DNA of 64,000 nucleotides from Marchantia polymorpha subsp. ruderalis (Eukaryota; Streptophyta; Marchantiopsida; Marchantiales; Marchantiaceae): NCBI GenBank assembly GCA_037833965.1, contig AP031358.1, positions 9,618,001 to 9,682,000 of the forward strand, read 5' to 3'. Shown piece by piece: positions 11,401 to 24,400 of this stretch (position 1 is its first letter; each line of letters starts with the position of its first letter). The notes under the pieces were generated by a model. It saw only the letters and a program-made list of their open reading frames with translations, ran no database searches and was not told where the DNA came from. The position numbers and the translations under genes were made by a program.

Positions 11401-13874
11401 CCCAAGTCCTCGATTTCCGCCATATTTTTTTCCCCAAAAGTCGTGTGGGGTATGAGAATATGATATGCTGTGGAATGTTGTCAGTACTGTACAACAATGT
11501 GTGTAAGTTGACATTCTTTAGGAGGCAAGGAAATAGTCTTGCCGCGTGTGGAGATCTGTCAACGTCAACAACCTTTTTGTCAACCAAGTTCTCAATGAAT
11601 CTCCGTTTGTGAAAACCAACTGCTCTTGGAACCCGAATCACACACACGTTGCTTTCAACGAGCAACAGCTGTTGCAAGGAAGGCTGCAAATATTATAAAC
11701 TTACTAATCTTTTGAGATTACCTACACTACTAACAGGATTCAGTGCTGATCTGAAATTATCGTTAGGTTAAAATAAAGTGCTAGTCATACTCAGTATAAT
11801 AAAAGCACTTGAAGAATCGACCGCTAACCGGGAAACTCAACCTCATATATACTCTGAATATGACTTGAGAATGGGATATTCACAGTGAAGTTACAGGAAA
11901 ATTTGACCAAAGATGTACGTTGGGTGCACACCCAAATAATGTGGTCCAATGGCTAAGTGGACACACTATTTAATAGATCAAGAGCACATAAGTGGTGGGA
12001 GTTATTAGCAACCCATCGTCCTGGTGTGCCCCACTTTTAATCCTTGGATGGAATTCAAAGTGTGGCCCTCACTACAGAAGGTTACAGGTGTAGCTGCAAA
12101 GATCCTAGGGTTTCTTGGAAAGGTTACGACATAGTTCCACCCTAGGTTTGGCCAACCAAACAGTTCTGGTAATGATACGAACCTGAGAGGAGAAGACGTG
12201 AGGATGTCCAGGTCATCGCATCGGTGACAATTGCCCCATGGTTCACGACAGACCAAATTATCAACTCTTGGACCTACACAATGCTTCGAGTTCCCCTTTC
12301 TCGTGCGTCTGCATGCAGAAACCATACTTCATCTTCACATATGCAGAAACAATTTCCGAGAAGCCCGTGAAGCATCTAACTATTCCTCTTTAGAAGCATA
12401 GGACAATTCTAATGCGCTGCACTTTCTACCCTGCCACAGTACTCGAACCGTAAATCACTCTGGACTGCCGTCACTCTAGAGCTAGGGGCTGTATAGGTTC
12501 ATATATCACGAGGTCGTAATGTAGCATGTAATATCCAACATCCTCTTTGAGCACAGTTCAAGCACCGTCTTGTGAGTCTTGTCAGGTAAGAAAGAGCAGT
12601 GTACCCGTCAGGTGTACTTGAAAGACAATGCTGAGAAATATTAACGTCAAGAAATTACACGCACCGTCTGCCTTGTCTAAAAGATTCATTCAGTTTAACC
12701 AATTAGATGGGTGAAAATCCAGTCAAGAAACTGCTCTTGAGGTTTAAGTGATGGCGTTGATTTTAATCAACGACGTTTTGCTTACTTTTATGAGTTTCAA
12801 ACAGTTTTTAAGAATGAAAATAAAATTGGAAACCGAGTTACTCACAGCTCGAGAGTAAAAGATTCCAAACAATCAACATATACACAGGCAGACTTAACAG
12901 TTGTACAGTATACGTGTATCTGCAATGACTGTTCTGCAGTTGTTATAATGGCAGTTCTCGAGAGCAACAACGTCGAAGAGACATTCTCAACATTTGATGT
13001 GGATAGCGTGAAGTCACCGATCAGAACCATAACGAGATTTCCGTAAGGACTTCCAAGCTCGAACTATAACGGTCAGGGTATCAGATGAACGAAATCCCTC
13101 ACGTACGTACCGATGCATACAGCCGACTGCGACCTGGATACGATTTCGTGGTAGAATACGAGAAGGTTCCATGGCAATTATGAAAAAGGCTAACCTGCAT
13201 GCAGCGTGGCAAAAGTGAAACTTGACTTTCAAATAATTTGATATACCTTTTGATCGTTGGGATTGTGTCATCCACGTTCATTGACATGCCCTGAGAGCCC
13301 CAAAATGTAGAAAACCTTCGTAGCCTTGAGGGCCAGCTGCAACAAGGACCGGCACATCTTTTCATGCTGGAGTTGTTGCTCCAAAGTCTTGAAAGGTAAA
13401 CGTATGGTCCTGTAGGTAGATGCACAGCCATTATGCGTTGGCTGGGCATCACCTCTTCACAGGGATCTAATATACACTTTATGAGATTCCTGACACAGTT
13501 CGGAACAACAATACATGTTTCCGCGGTGATCAATCATTTTGATTCTGAAAGCTTTTCATCAAGTCTAGACCTTTGCAGCTGAAATGATGCAAATGTTAAA
13601 CGAGAACATGCATGTGCTCCATATGTTTGTAAAGAAGGAAAATAACAAATCCAGGACGAAAGCAGAGCCATTGACCGATCGGCCCTCATCTATGGTAATC
13701 ATGGTCGTGAATGACCTCTAATGCTAATCCTCTGCGTTGCCAAGTGATGTTCGCTTTGCATGGGTCCTTCAGAGCTGCGATGAACAGGTCAAAATCAACA
13801 AGAAAGTGACTTTGAAATCCACTGTTTTTTGAGTGGATACAGTGAGTCGATCGTTGACCAATTGTACGTGTCAT
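8403..13874 (-). CDS. Multi-exon gene of unknown product
   Basis: No single long frame exists, but minus-strand pieces flanked by good splice signals read as protein. From the 5' side they are: about 13,874-13,690 (LFIAALKDPCKANITWQRRG); from 13,387 (LQLALKATKVFYILGLSGHV); a piece ending at 12,846 before a GTGAGT donor; from 11,683 (PSLQQLLLVESNVCVIR); 10,957-10,697; 10,570-10,490 (GDAYLKAAMKLLSNFFE); a piece ending at 10,128; 9,678-9,628 (ALKEAVKHSFWTTPSPY); about 9,511-9,476; 8,856-8,750 (GIMVQGILQTSPKVTVVVAR); 8,637-8,556 (EDYENFGTNLKEAPTLAK); and a last exon ending with TAG at 8,405-8,403. The phases of the last five pieces agree. The content is helix-rich and Leu-rich, perhaps HEAT/ARM-like. 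I do not recognise the family. The 5' end is uncertain: a Cys-rich frame at 14,379-14,083 may be a further upstream exon. Confidence 0.55.
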
Positions 13875-14402
13875 GGAGAATTGATAAAGTCAGCACCTGG
13901 AGGAAATTGTTCTTGCTGAAATCGAAAAATAACCGCAGAACACAGAATCTTAAATTCAAGAACAAAATTCATGTGCTTGCCTGTTGACCAGGACTTGGGA
14001 CCCACAACTTAGGTTTAATTTGCAGAAAATTCTTGCATTTTATCTGAGTGCGCGGCTGAATCTCATGGTGTCCTAGCCTGGCCTATATCTTCGACATCTC
14101 GTGCTCCAGTCCTTCATGATCCATACGTGCAATACAGCTTGTTTTGAACACTCGGCAGTACTCTTTGCATAATTTGCATCTACTGCAGGCTGCAGACAGA
14201 AGCAGGAAGTTCTTCATGCAGTTTTCTGCCATGCCCAATTGGCTCGAATGATCATCCAGTAGCAGTGGTGCAGGTTTCTCCAGCATCGTGCATTGGTCTG
14301 TAAGCTGTCGTAATCTCCCGAAGCTGACGAACCAAGTCATCTGAAAGTGCTGCTTTCCAAAACATAGCGGCAGCAGCAACTGCTCCTGGCCAGTTCAGCA
14401 TC

Positions 14403-16158
<1,756 letters not shown>

Positions 16159-18083
16159 GCAAATGCTGCTCTTCTCGATCGATCCGCGGGCCAGTCGAGA
16201 GCCCTTCCCTTCTCAGTTATGCCCGATACCCGTTCGTTTGGCGTCCGTCCTCGTTTGGAAGGCGGCCATTTAAAAGAGTTCGAAGAATTCAAATTTTTTG
16301 CGTCCTTCCGATGACTCCTAGTTTCAAAGTCTTTTTGTTTAAGGAAATTCATTAATATTTTTATATATAAAATTCATATAGTCATATTAATATTTTTTCG
16401 TCTATCGCAATGTCATCTATTGTCCGTGTGATTTAAAGTAGTGCGGCAAAATGTCAGAATGCCCTGTCGAATCGTGCATGGTTGATACGAATGGATATAA
16501 TGAAGCTGTCCTTAATAGTATCACAAGTCATAGTCCAAGCTAGTCATTCAGATGTTCCTTCATTCTAGTCTGTAAATTGAATGCTCGTGTGCTACTCAGT
16601 TATTGTTATCTCTACAGTGATAGTTACACGTTGCCATAAATGAACCATTTTGTGATGAACATGACTCTATTTTTGACAGCCACAAGTGGAGATTTCAATA
16701 CCCAAGGTTACTCCAAGAGGAGCATGCAGAAATGTAAATTTTTTTGTTCATTTTTCTTTAGAATGATATAGAGCGACATAAATTGCACATGTTAATAAGG
16801 GAGTTGGTGAGAGTCTAACACACCAGAATATATTATTATTGATTTATTATTATCATTTTTAGTAAAACTTTATGAGAAAAATATTCCTCTAACAACACTG
16901 AAATTTTAATGATTTAAATATGACTTCATATTTCATTTAACATTTCTAGATTTTTCCCATTTTTTTACTTAGAGTATTTAGAATTTCCAACATTCGTATT
17001 ACAAACTTCATATTTTTTTAAAATAAAGACTTGAAATATTAATTCAAACCCAGTACAGGATCTTGACTGTTTTCTTTTGATGACTTTCATCTGATTTCTA
17101 TTCTCAACCTAAATATTAATTATCCTTGAATTCTCAAGTTTAATTTATCTACATCATTTATCTATGCTGAATCAATGAAATTGAAATTATTCTCGGAGTT
17201 AACGTGTTGTTATAATTTGAATAGCGTGTATCTTTGCTCAATGTATGTTCCCGATACTGGATACTCTCTCTCTTGGAATGAACCTACGCTGGCAACAGAA
17301 AACTGAGCACAATTGTATACGTTGTTTATCTCATCCATGACATACAGAACAGATAAAGTGATGCGCGCAGAACCTTGCGCGAATCTGGATAATAGATACA
17401 AGAATGTCCGCGTTTTATCGAGCTATCTTGTGATCCGGATGGATTTACCGTTCATGGCCAGCTTTTTCCACCAAATCTATGCTCCAAAGATGATAGTATG
17501 TAACAGCTCTACATGTACAAAAATGGTGATCTCTGATCACGTATCTGAACTTCACACATCAAATTTTCCAGACGCAACTTCATGAATTGAATTACAGAAC
17601 ACCAGAGCAAGCAACCAGACGTTTCCAGCCCTGAGCTATCTCTGATTCAATTCCGTAACATGAGCAATCATAAATATATTTATATTTATATTTAAATATG
17701 AAATGGTGGCTACATCTCTTGGATCGAAGGTGCGGCGTTCGCACAACCTCAATAAACCTCACTAGTATATGCCCGTGGGTGCAGAGTAGAAACAAAGCAG
17801 CTAATTTATCGAATTGATATTTTTTGCAGTAAGTCTGGTCGAGCCACTGATAGTAGATACTCGAAGTTTATACGAGTTTTGGGAATGGCGCTGCGCATAT
17901 TCGTACTCGCTTTTACCCTTTCCTGCACAAAGATCACATGGATTGAGGATCAGAACGTGACGGATGATTAGATTCTCCGTTGAGTACAACCTGCATTGAT
18001 CTTTCATGGCACTTATAAGTTTCCTAGATTCTCATATTTACATTTGACACAAGTTGTTCGTACTGAACTTCTTGGACCCCTCA
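16159..18083. other. Intergenic, AT-rich in the middle, no gene seen
   Basis: About 16,350-17,250 is strongly AT-rich with only short frames. The rest shows no family signature, RNA gene or clear repeat. Confidence 0.5.
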
Positions 18084-18923
18084 TCAATGCTTAGATTTCG
18101 GAGCAGGTCCACTGCAATCTGGGCATTTCTTGTCAATTCGGAACGCTGAAAGAAGAACCAAAATACCGTTGTTTAATAAGATATAATGAATATTCTTCCA
18201 CTAGTAATACGTGTAACAGTAGTTCATTGAATAAACGATCAGTTCCGAAACTCCGAACTTCTGCATTACAACAATTGTCATCTTTCATCAAAAGCACAAT
18301 ATCAATAAACACTGCAATGCGGCAGGCCAAAATCTTCGTATTCTTCCAAATTAGAATGCTCTCGTGCAGGATGGAGGACTCTTACAAGATGAGGGAACAC
18401 CAGGTACCGCCGGAACCGCAGGAATATTGGGGATGGTGACTGCAACTCCAGGCAGCATGGAAGGAACAGAACTGATTATCATCTTGAAGTAGACGGTGAT
18501 GAGTCCTAGGACTGCGTTCATGATCTGCGTCAGGTATCCCTGGATTTCAACGATGGAGTTTGCTGCGACCATGACGGTTGAATTCGCTGCACCCGTCACT
18601 GGAATTCCCAGAATTTCCACCGGATCAACGCTAATCTGCATCGGGACTGAAAGGGTTGCAAGATCCGTGCCGGGAGGAACTGGGATACTGAGAGTTGTGG
18701 AACCAGGGTACACAGTCGTCTCGAAGGCAGTGTCGCTTCCTGGAACTTTTGCGTGAACATTCACGGTCATGTTTGTGTTGAGTGTAACACTCATTTTGTT
18801 ATCGTCCGCAGTCTGCATATTGTGACCCTGAGCCACGTCCAGGGAAATAGTGACCAAGAAAGCAACCATTGTCACCGCGGACATTGTTGCTGCTGCCATT
18901 CCAGCCGACTTCGTCGCTGCCAT
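18084..18923 (-). CDS. Small secreted protein, unknown function
   Basis: The ATG at 18923-18921 opens a frame beginning with a hydrophobic signal-like segment (about residues 8-30, MAAATMSAVTMVAFLVTISL). A Thr/Val-rich, beta-prone middle follows (LNTNMTVNVHAKVPGS and PGSTTLSIPVPPGTDL), then a second hydrophobic stretch (IMNAVLGLITVYFKMIISSV) and a Pro-Ala-Val repeat (IPAVPAVPGVP). Unspliced, the frame stops at 18351 (190 residues). A GTAAGA donor after 18386 and a CTTTCAG acceptor before 18145 give a phase-matched second exon, 18145-18084, ending in a CPDC motif, for 199 residues in all. I favour the spliced form because both sites are canonical and the second exon reads like protein. No family is recognised; wall or surface location is only inferred from the signal peptide. 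Confidence 0.6.
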
Positions 18924-19029
18924 GACGGAGTGAAAAGTTTCAGTAGGAAGAAAAGAAACGTGAGCTTTTGAAGGGATCTGACTGGGTTGACGCTAGCTCA
19001 GTTTCTGCTCATACTCCCAAAGCTTCTGA

Positions 19030-19036
19030 ATTTATA
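19030..19036 (-). promoter_or_regulatory. Probable TATA box for the secreted-protein gene
   Basis: The minus strand reads CTATAAATTC about 107 bases upstream of the ATG at 18923, a normal distance for a plant TATA box plus 5' UTR. Confidence 0.5.
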
Positions 19037-19039
19037 GGT

Positions 19040-20490
19040 TCTGGAAAGCATAAGAAACTGACTATGACGAATCCAGTTTCTGGCTCTAACAAAAGAGTAT
19101 TTACATCAGTACGGATGATTTCTTCATTGAATATCCGTTTTTACTGTTCAGAAATTGCGCGAAGTATGCAGTTTCATTGATATGGATGTACATATTCATC
19201 CGACATTGAGAGAACTTAGATCGCATGCATTGCCTTTTACAGTGAAATTTATGGTAGTGTAGACTTACCTAACGTTTGACTTACTTCCAACAGCAGCGGA
19301 TGGCAGTTTCTGTGAAACGTACATCGATCTCCAATGCGAATGAGTAGACTCGATCTACATTTATTCTACTCGATTCTCTTGATAGAACTGCGTCCAGGAA
19401 CTATCTTCATTTTTCTTTGGATTTAAAGTTTCTTCAGTTTGTGTTTGATTCAATCAACGCCAAACTCAAACCATGAACAGCTCGAGCTTAGAGCGATCTG
19501 GGAGAGATGGTTAATTTTAGCAGCTGAACTTTGGTAGGTAGGTACCAACTTGTGACATAGTTCGGGTTCTCCTTTCGATAGATCTTGGATCAGCCTGTTT
19601 AGTTAATTTCCATGATCGTGCTAGATTACGTATGTCTACCTACTAATAATTCCATCCGCAGAACAGACTTCTTTCTCCAAACATCACGAATTAGTGCTGA
19701 TCAAACCTTTAGTGTATACAGAGAGGATCGATTCGTCATATAAATAATTCACTCCTGGACCTGTAAATATGTTCATAAACTAGAACATGAGAGGAAAATC
19801 GCAAATGTACAAACAATGACAACTGCACGCAGGGTACAACTGTTAGTTAGGCCAGAAACTCGAGGTTCTCCTGGCATCTGCATGCTGTGTCAACGAACGG
19901 ACGTGAAACGTCAGTTGTCACTTCTGACTCAAGCTCTGTATGCCAGCAACGATGCGGAAAGGAGGCCAAGGTCGAAACTCATGTTTCATATGCTGTGGTC
20001 TTGTTCATCATCATAAAATCATAATGATCGCCGTATGCAGAACCTACCTTTACCTCGTGGCGTCGCAAACATGAAAGTGGCAAAATTATTTACCTCCCCG
20101 CTTTTTCGAAGGAATCCCGCTTTCGGTAAGAGTCGGCTACTCAAGGAATCGGTCAAAAATTCTAGAGCTTTTGCTCGGGTATCAAATTACTAGCGTCACG
20201 GTGTGGTACCATCGTTTCGATCTCACACGTCGACGAAGATCTCAGAAAGTATTCCAGACCCCGAATTCGTATCAGAACAAAATCTCGAGGAAATTATCGA
20301 GATTCGAGGATCGTCCGAAAACGGTGTGCCAGACCCGGATGCTCTGGGCAGCCCGCTTCTCGTCTTCCGGTTACCGCGAGGATGCAACATTCAAACTTCG
20401 AGAACCGCGTTGTGGAATATCTCCCGCCACTGAGTCCCAGAGTCGAAATTCAAATTCGACCAGGTTCAAATTCGAACATGATCGAACGCG
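19040..20490. other. Intergenic, no gene seen
   Basis: No frame with a family signature. 20,200-20,490 is richer in GC and in TTCGA-type words and may be a diverged outer part of the minisatellite that follows. Confidence 0.4.
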
Positions 20491-20760
20491 TACCACATTT
20501 GAAGTTCAAACTCCTGCCACGAAGTGTGGAATTCGAATGACGGAGCCAATACACGCTTCTCAATATTCGAAATGGAACGATACCATATTCGAAGTTCAAA
20601 CTTCTGCCACCATGTGTGGAGTTCGAATGACGGAGCCAATACACGCTTCTCAACATTCGAAATGGAACGGTTCCACATTCGAAGTTTAAACTCCTGCCAC
20701 CAAGTGTGGAATTCGAATGGAGTAGCCAATACACGCTCCTCAACATTCGAATTCAAAACC
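20491..20760. repeat. 90-base minisatellite, three units
   Basis: The words GAAGTTCAAA, GAAGTTCAAA and GAAGTTTAAA occur at 20501, 20591 and 20681, so the period is exactly 90 bases. The units share ATTCGAATGACGGAGCCAAT and CCAATACACGCTTCTCAACA-type blocks with few differences. Each unit holds several TTCGAA palindromes and inverted sub-words (GTGTGGA...TTCGAATG against CATTCGAA...TCCACA). Because 90 is a multiple of three, frames stay open on both strands; I do not take these as genes. Confidence 0.9.
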
Positions 20761-21465
20761 CGAATGCAGCTGGATGAGAATACCGTGAGGTCGTTTTTAA
20801 TTTTCGAACTGCAAACGAGAAGACGTTCACTTTGAATTTCAAAAGTTCAACGCAATTTCTCCCCTTAAGATCCGTCCGCGGCTTCCCGCCTGTCGGAGAA
20901 ACTTCAATTGTGGCCTGACGGTAGAAAGAACATTCTAGAGCACTCGACAGAAGTGATTGAAAAAGCCCATCCGCCGACTCCAGTGCCATATGGGACGGGT
21001 AGACAGGGGAGTTAGTAAAGGGGACATCGAGACGGGTTCGGATGAATCTGCTTGAACACTGCACTTACACACAATGTCCGACGTGGATGGACATTTCGCC
21101 CTCTAATTAACCGGTTCACATGCAGGCACTCAAGTATACAAAATTAGAATCTGGATATGCTGCAGAGTAAAGCCTCCGTCATGTGGAAAGGGAAGGATCA
21201 AGCATAGGAGAGGATCGTTTGATTACTTTGCCGCGGCAAAAGATACATTACGATTTCAAACGTGCATAAAGATAAAGTAAAGTGCACTGTCAATACTAGT
21301 TTGGTTCGAGATCTCTTCGTGTTCACAATGTGTCATTGAAGAAAAGATTCCGAGGGAGTAGAAGTAGGGAATTTATACAAAAAAGTAATATTTTATTAAA
21401 TGTTAAGTTTTACACGGCATCCAACAGCGTAATTAGATTTATTTGATCCCCCAGGTAAACCGAAA
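20761..21465. other. Intergenic region upstream of MER3, no gene seen
   Basis: Presumed promoter and 5' UTR of the helicase gene. No clear TATA box. I cannot exclude a small upstream exon, because a splice-like CCCCCAG precedes the first ATG used. Confidence 0.4.
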
Positions 21466-24400
21466 ATGCCTAGTCAACATGACTCAGATTCTTTGGTACC
21501 AGTCTCAACACTACCCAAGCCTTTTCAAGGCGTTTTTGATTACAGGTAAGAAAGTATTTACCAAAATAATGCTGAAAGTGAGTATTGATATATCATTCAA
21601 ATCAAATATAAATTTTTCCCATCCCTTGCATATCTCACCTTGAGGGGATTAAAGCTTTAAGCAAACATATACCTCTTAATTTTTGGTTCTGATATGAGTG
21701 ATTCATGTAGTTGCACTTGTGTTTACCGACTGGATATTTGATACTTCACCAGATATTTCAACTCTGTTCAAAGCGAGAGTTTTGAAACAGCATATGGATC
21801 GGATGACAACATGGTGGTCTCCGCACCAACAGGTTAGATGTATTTTGTTTTGAATAATGAAGGCTTAGAATAAACTTTGAAAGTAGTTGTTGAACTAAAC
21901 ACTCCTTGTTAACCCACACAGGAAGTGGTAAGACTGGACTTTTCGAACTATGCATTCTGCGGCTCCTCACCAGCTGTTTGAGAACTGTGTCTGGCGAGCT
22001 TCAATTTAACCACCCACATGGAGCACTAAAGATCGTAAGAAGAACCAGTTGTGATTCAAAGTTCAGCAATTTATGAAATGACATGCTTACACTGGCTCTG
22101 TTTCTGTTTTGTGGAAGTTTTGGATGGTAGGAAAATCATATTCTCCTACTTGGTCCAAGATGACCTTGGAGATCAAATCGAGTATATTCCTTTTGAATCA
22201 CTCCTTCAGACAGCTATGACAGATATAATTAGGAGCTAAAGTGTTTCACAATGTTCCAATCTTCACAGGTTTATGTTGCACCAACGAAGGCCTTGATTCA
22301 AGAAAAGATGAGAGAATGGCAAGAGAAGTTTGGATCTAAAAGTGTTGGATTGACATGTCAAGAACTAACGAGTGATAGCGATGCTTTACCCGTGAAAGAA
22401 TTACAGGAGACAGATCTTATCTTGACAACTCCTGAGGTACTGTACAAAATCGTGGATCGGATCTGCACTTCCTGTACTCTCTTTATGTTGGACATGTTGT
22501 TTGACCCACGGATAATTTACTTCTACTTCAGTTAATGCCTAGCAAATTTGTGGTGCATTCTATCGTTAGCAATAATGTCATCGTTTTCATTGTAGTGCAT
22601 AACAGCTTTTGCATGTACACCTGAGCTTCATCTCAGCTAAATTTGATGCATATCTTCACGAAAAAAAAAACTCAATACGTGTAGAAATGTTAGTGCAGTT
22701 AGAGTAAAGTGTTTTCATTGTACTTCAAATGGCCGTGTCCAACACCGAGATCAGATTTAACCAATTTGTGTGCTACATACCCTTAGAAATTTGATTCAAC
22801 AACAAGACGGTGTAGAGATCATGGAGGCGCTGGATTTGTGGGAGACATAGCTTTGCTACTTATTGACGAAGTTCACCTGCTTAATGATACTCGAGGAGCA
22901 GCATTGGAGGCCATTGTTAGCAGGATAAAGATGCTGGCTCGCAACCATGACCTGAAGGGGAGTCCCATTTCTCAGATTCGCTTTGTTGCTGTTTCGGCTA
23001 CTATACCAAACATTGAAGATCTTGGTAAAAAATCTCAATATTAACTATTTACTTCATTTATCTATTAAAATTCACTCCAATATTTGAAACTTAGCGTGAA
23101 ATTGATATTCTAGTCCTTCTCTTTCTTGGCCGTCATTTAATCTACAAGATCAACATAACTGTACGTATAGCATATGTTATCCACGTGCAACATATACAGG
23201 CAATATCGTTTGTGAATGGCTCTCGTACTTACTTACTCTTAATGGTACACTAACTTATTCTCCTTTCTCCTATGCAGCGGAATGGCTTCTGGTTCCAGCA
23301 AAGGCAGTGAAAAGGTTTTTTTATTTCCCCGATGATCTTTTCTACTGATTTCTGCAGTTATTTTTTACTTTCCCCAATATCTTTACTCCATATCTGTACT
23401 TAATCCACTCAGGTTTGGAGAAGAAATGCGCCCTGTTAAATTGTCAACGCGTGTTTACGGTAAGGCTAAAACTTAATACTTGAAACCAACTGAAATTTAA
23501 GTTATTGCTTTGCCTTCAACTGCTTAGAGTACTACAGAAAGATCTAAGATATTTCGTGTGGATATTCCAACTCAGTTGGTAAAACAGAGACAAATTAAGA
23601 ATTTCTCATTTAAAATCCTCTATGAAAAGAAAAAACTTCATACTTAATAATATCATTAAATTCACGTAGAAGAGTTTGCGGATTAAAAAATGCATGGTTA
23701 TGTGTTGAGAATTGATAGTAAAATTTTAGAAAATTCATCAAATCTTGGATCCTTCAAATGCACCATAGTCTTGATTTCGTAAGCATGAATCAATGACTGG
23801 TGATGTTTGTAGTTCAAGATGCAAAATTCAGTCATGATATGCTACATACATCTAATACTATTTCTGAAGACATTATTTTACCTGCTGAATTGCAGGATAT
23901 CCTGCCGCTAAGAACGACTTTCTGTTTGAAAAGGTGCGCTTGAATATGATAGAATTGCTTCCGGGAAGCAACAATATTTCCAACTTCTATAACTACGTGC
24001 ATTAAAAACCAATTGTTAGAACTTGCTGTGGTAAAGTTGTTTGGAGAGTGGTGACTAATTTGGAAATATTTTTCCAGCCTGATTTTTTAGAGGGCGTTTA
24101 ACAACTTCAAGAAAATAAAGGGTATTAATAAGCTAAAATAAAATATAGTTCTGAATCCTGTAACATTTCATGCACATTAAATCCTCAAAGTTTTCGGGTG
24201 GCAACTTTGATTCGGCTTTCAATTGGCTTTCTTTGGGTGGGAAATTAAGAATAACATTACTTCGAACTAATTGATTAGAACAAGATATGGTTGTTGATTG
24301 CTCATATGCATTTTTCACTGATGCCTTTTCTTCATCCTGCACCATACCAGAGGCTACAATACTACATATATGGTAAGTGTTCCAATAGAAGATCTCTAGA

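Noticed and set aside
12005-12325. A 106-codon minus-strand frame as an exon of the unknown gene
   Set aside because: No good splice borders and protein-like character is weak.
20171-20689. A 172-codon gene over the minisatellite
   Set aside because: It is open only because the 90-base repeat is a multiple of three; other frames are open too and no family signature is seen.
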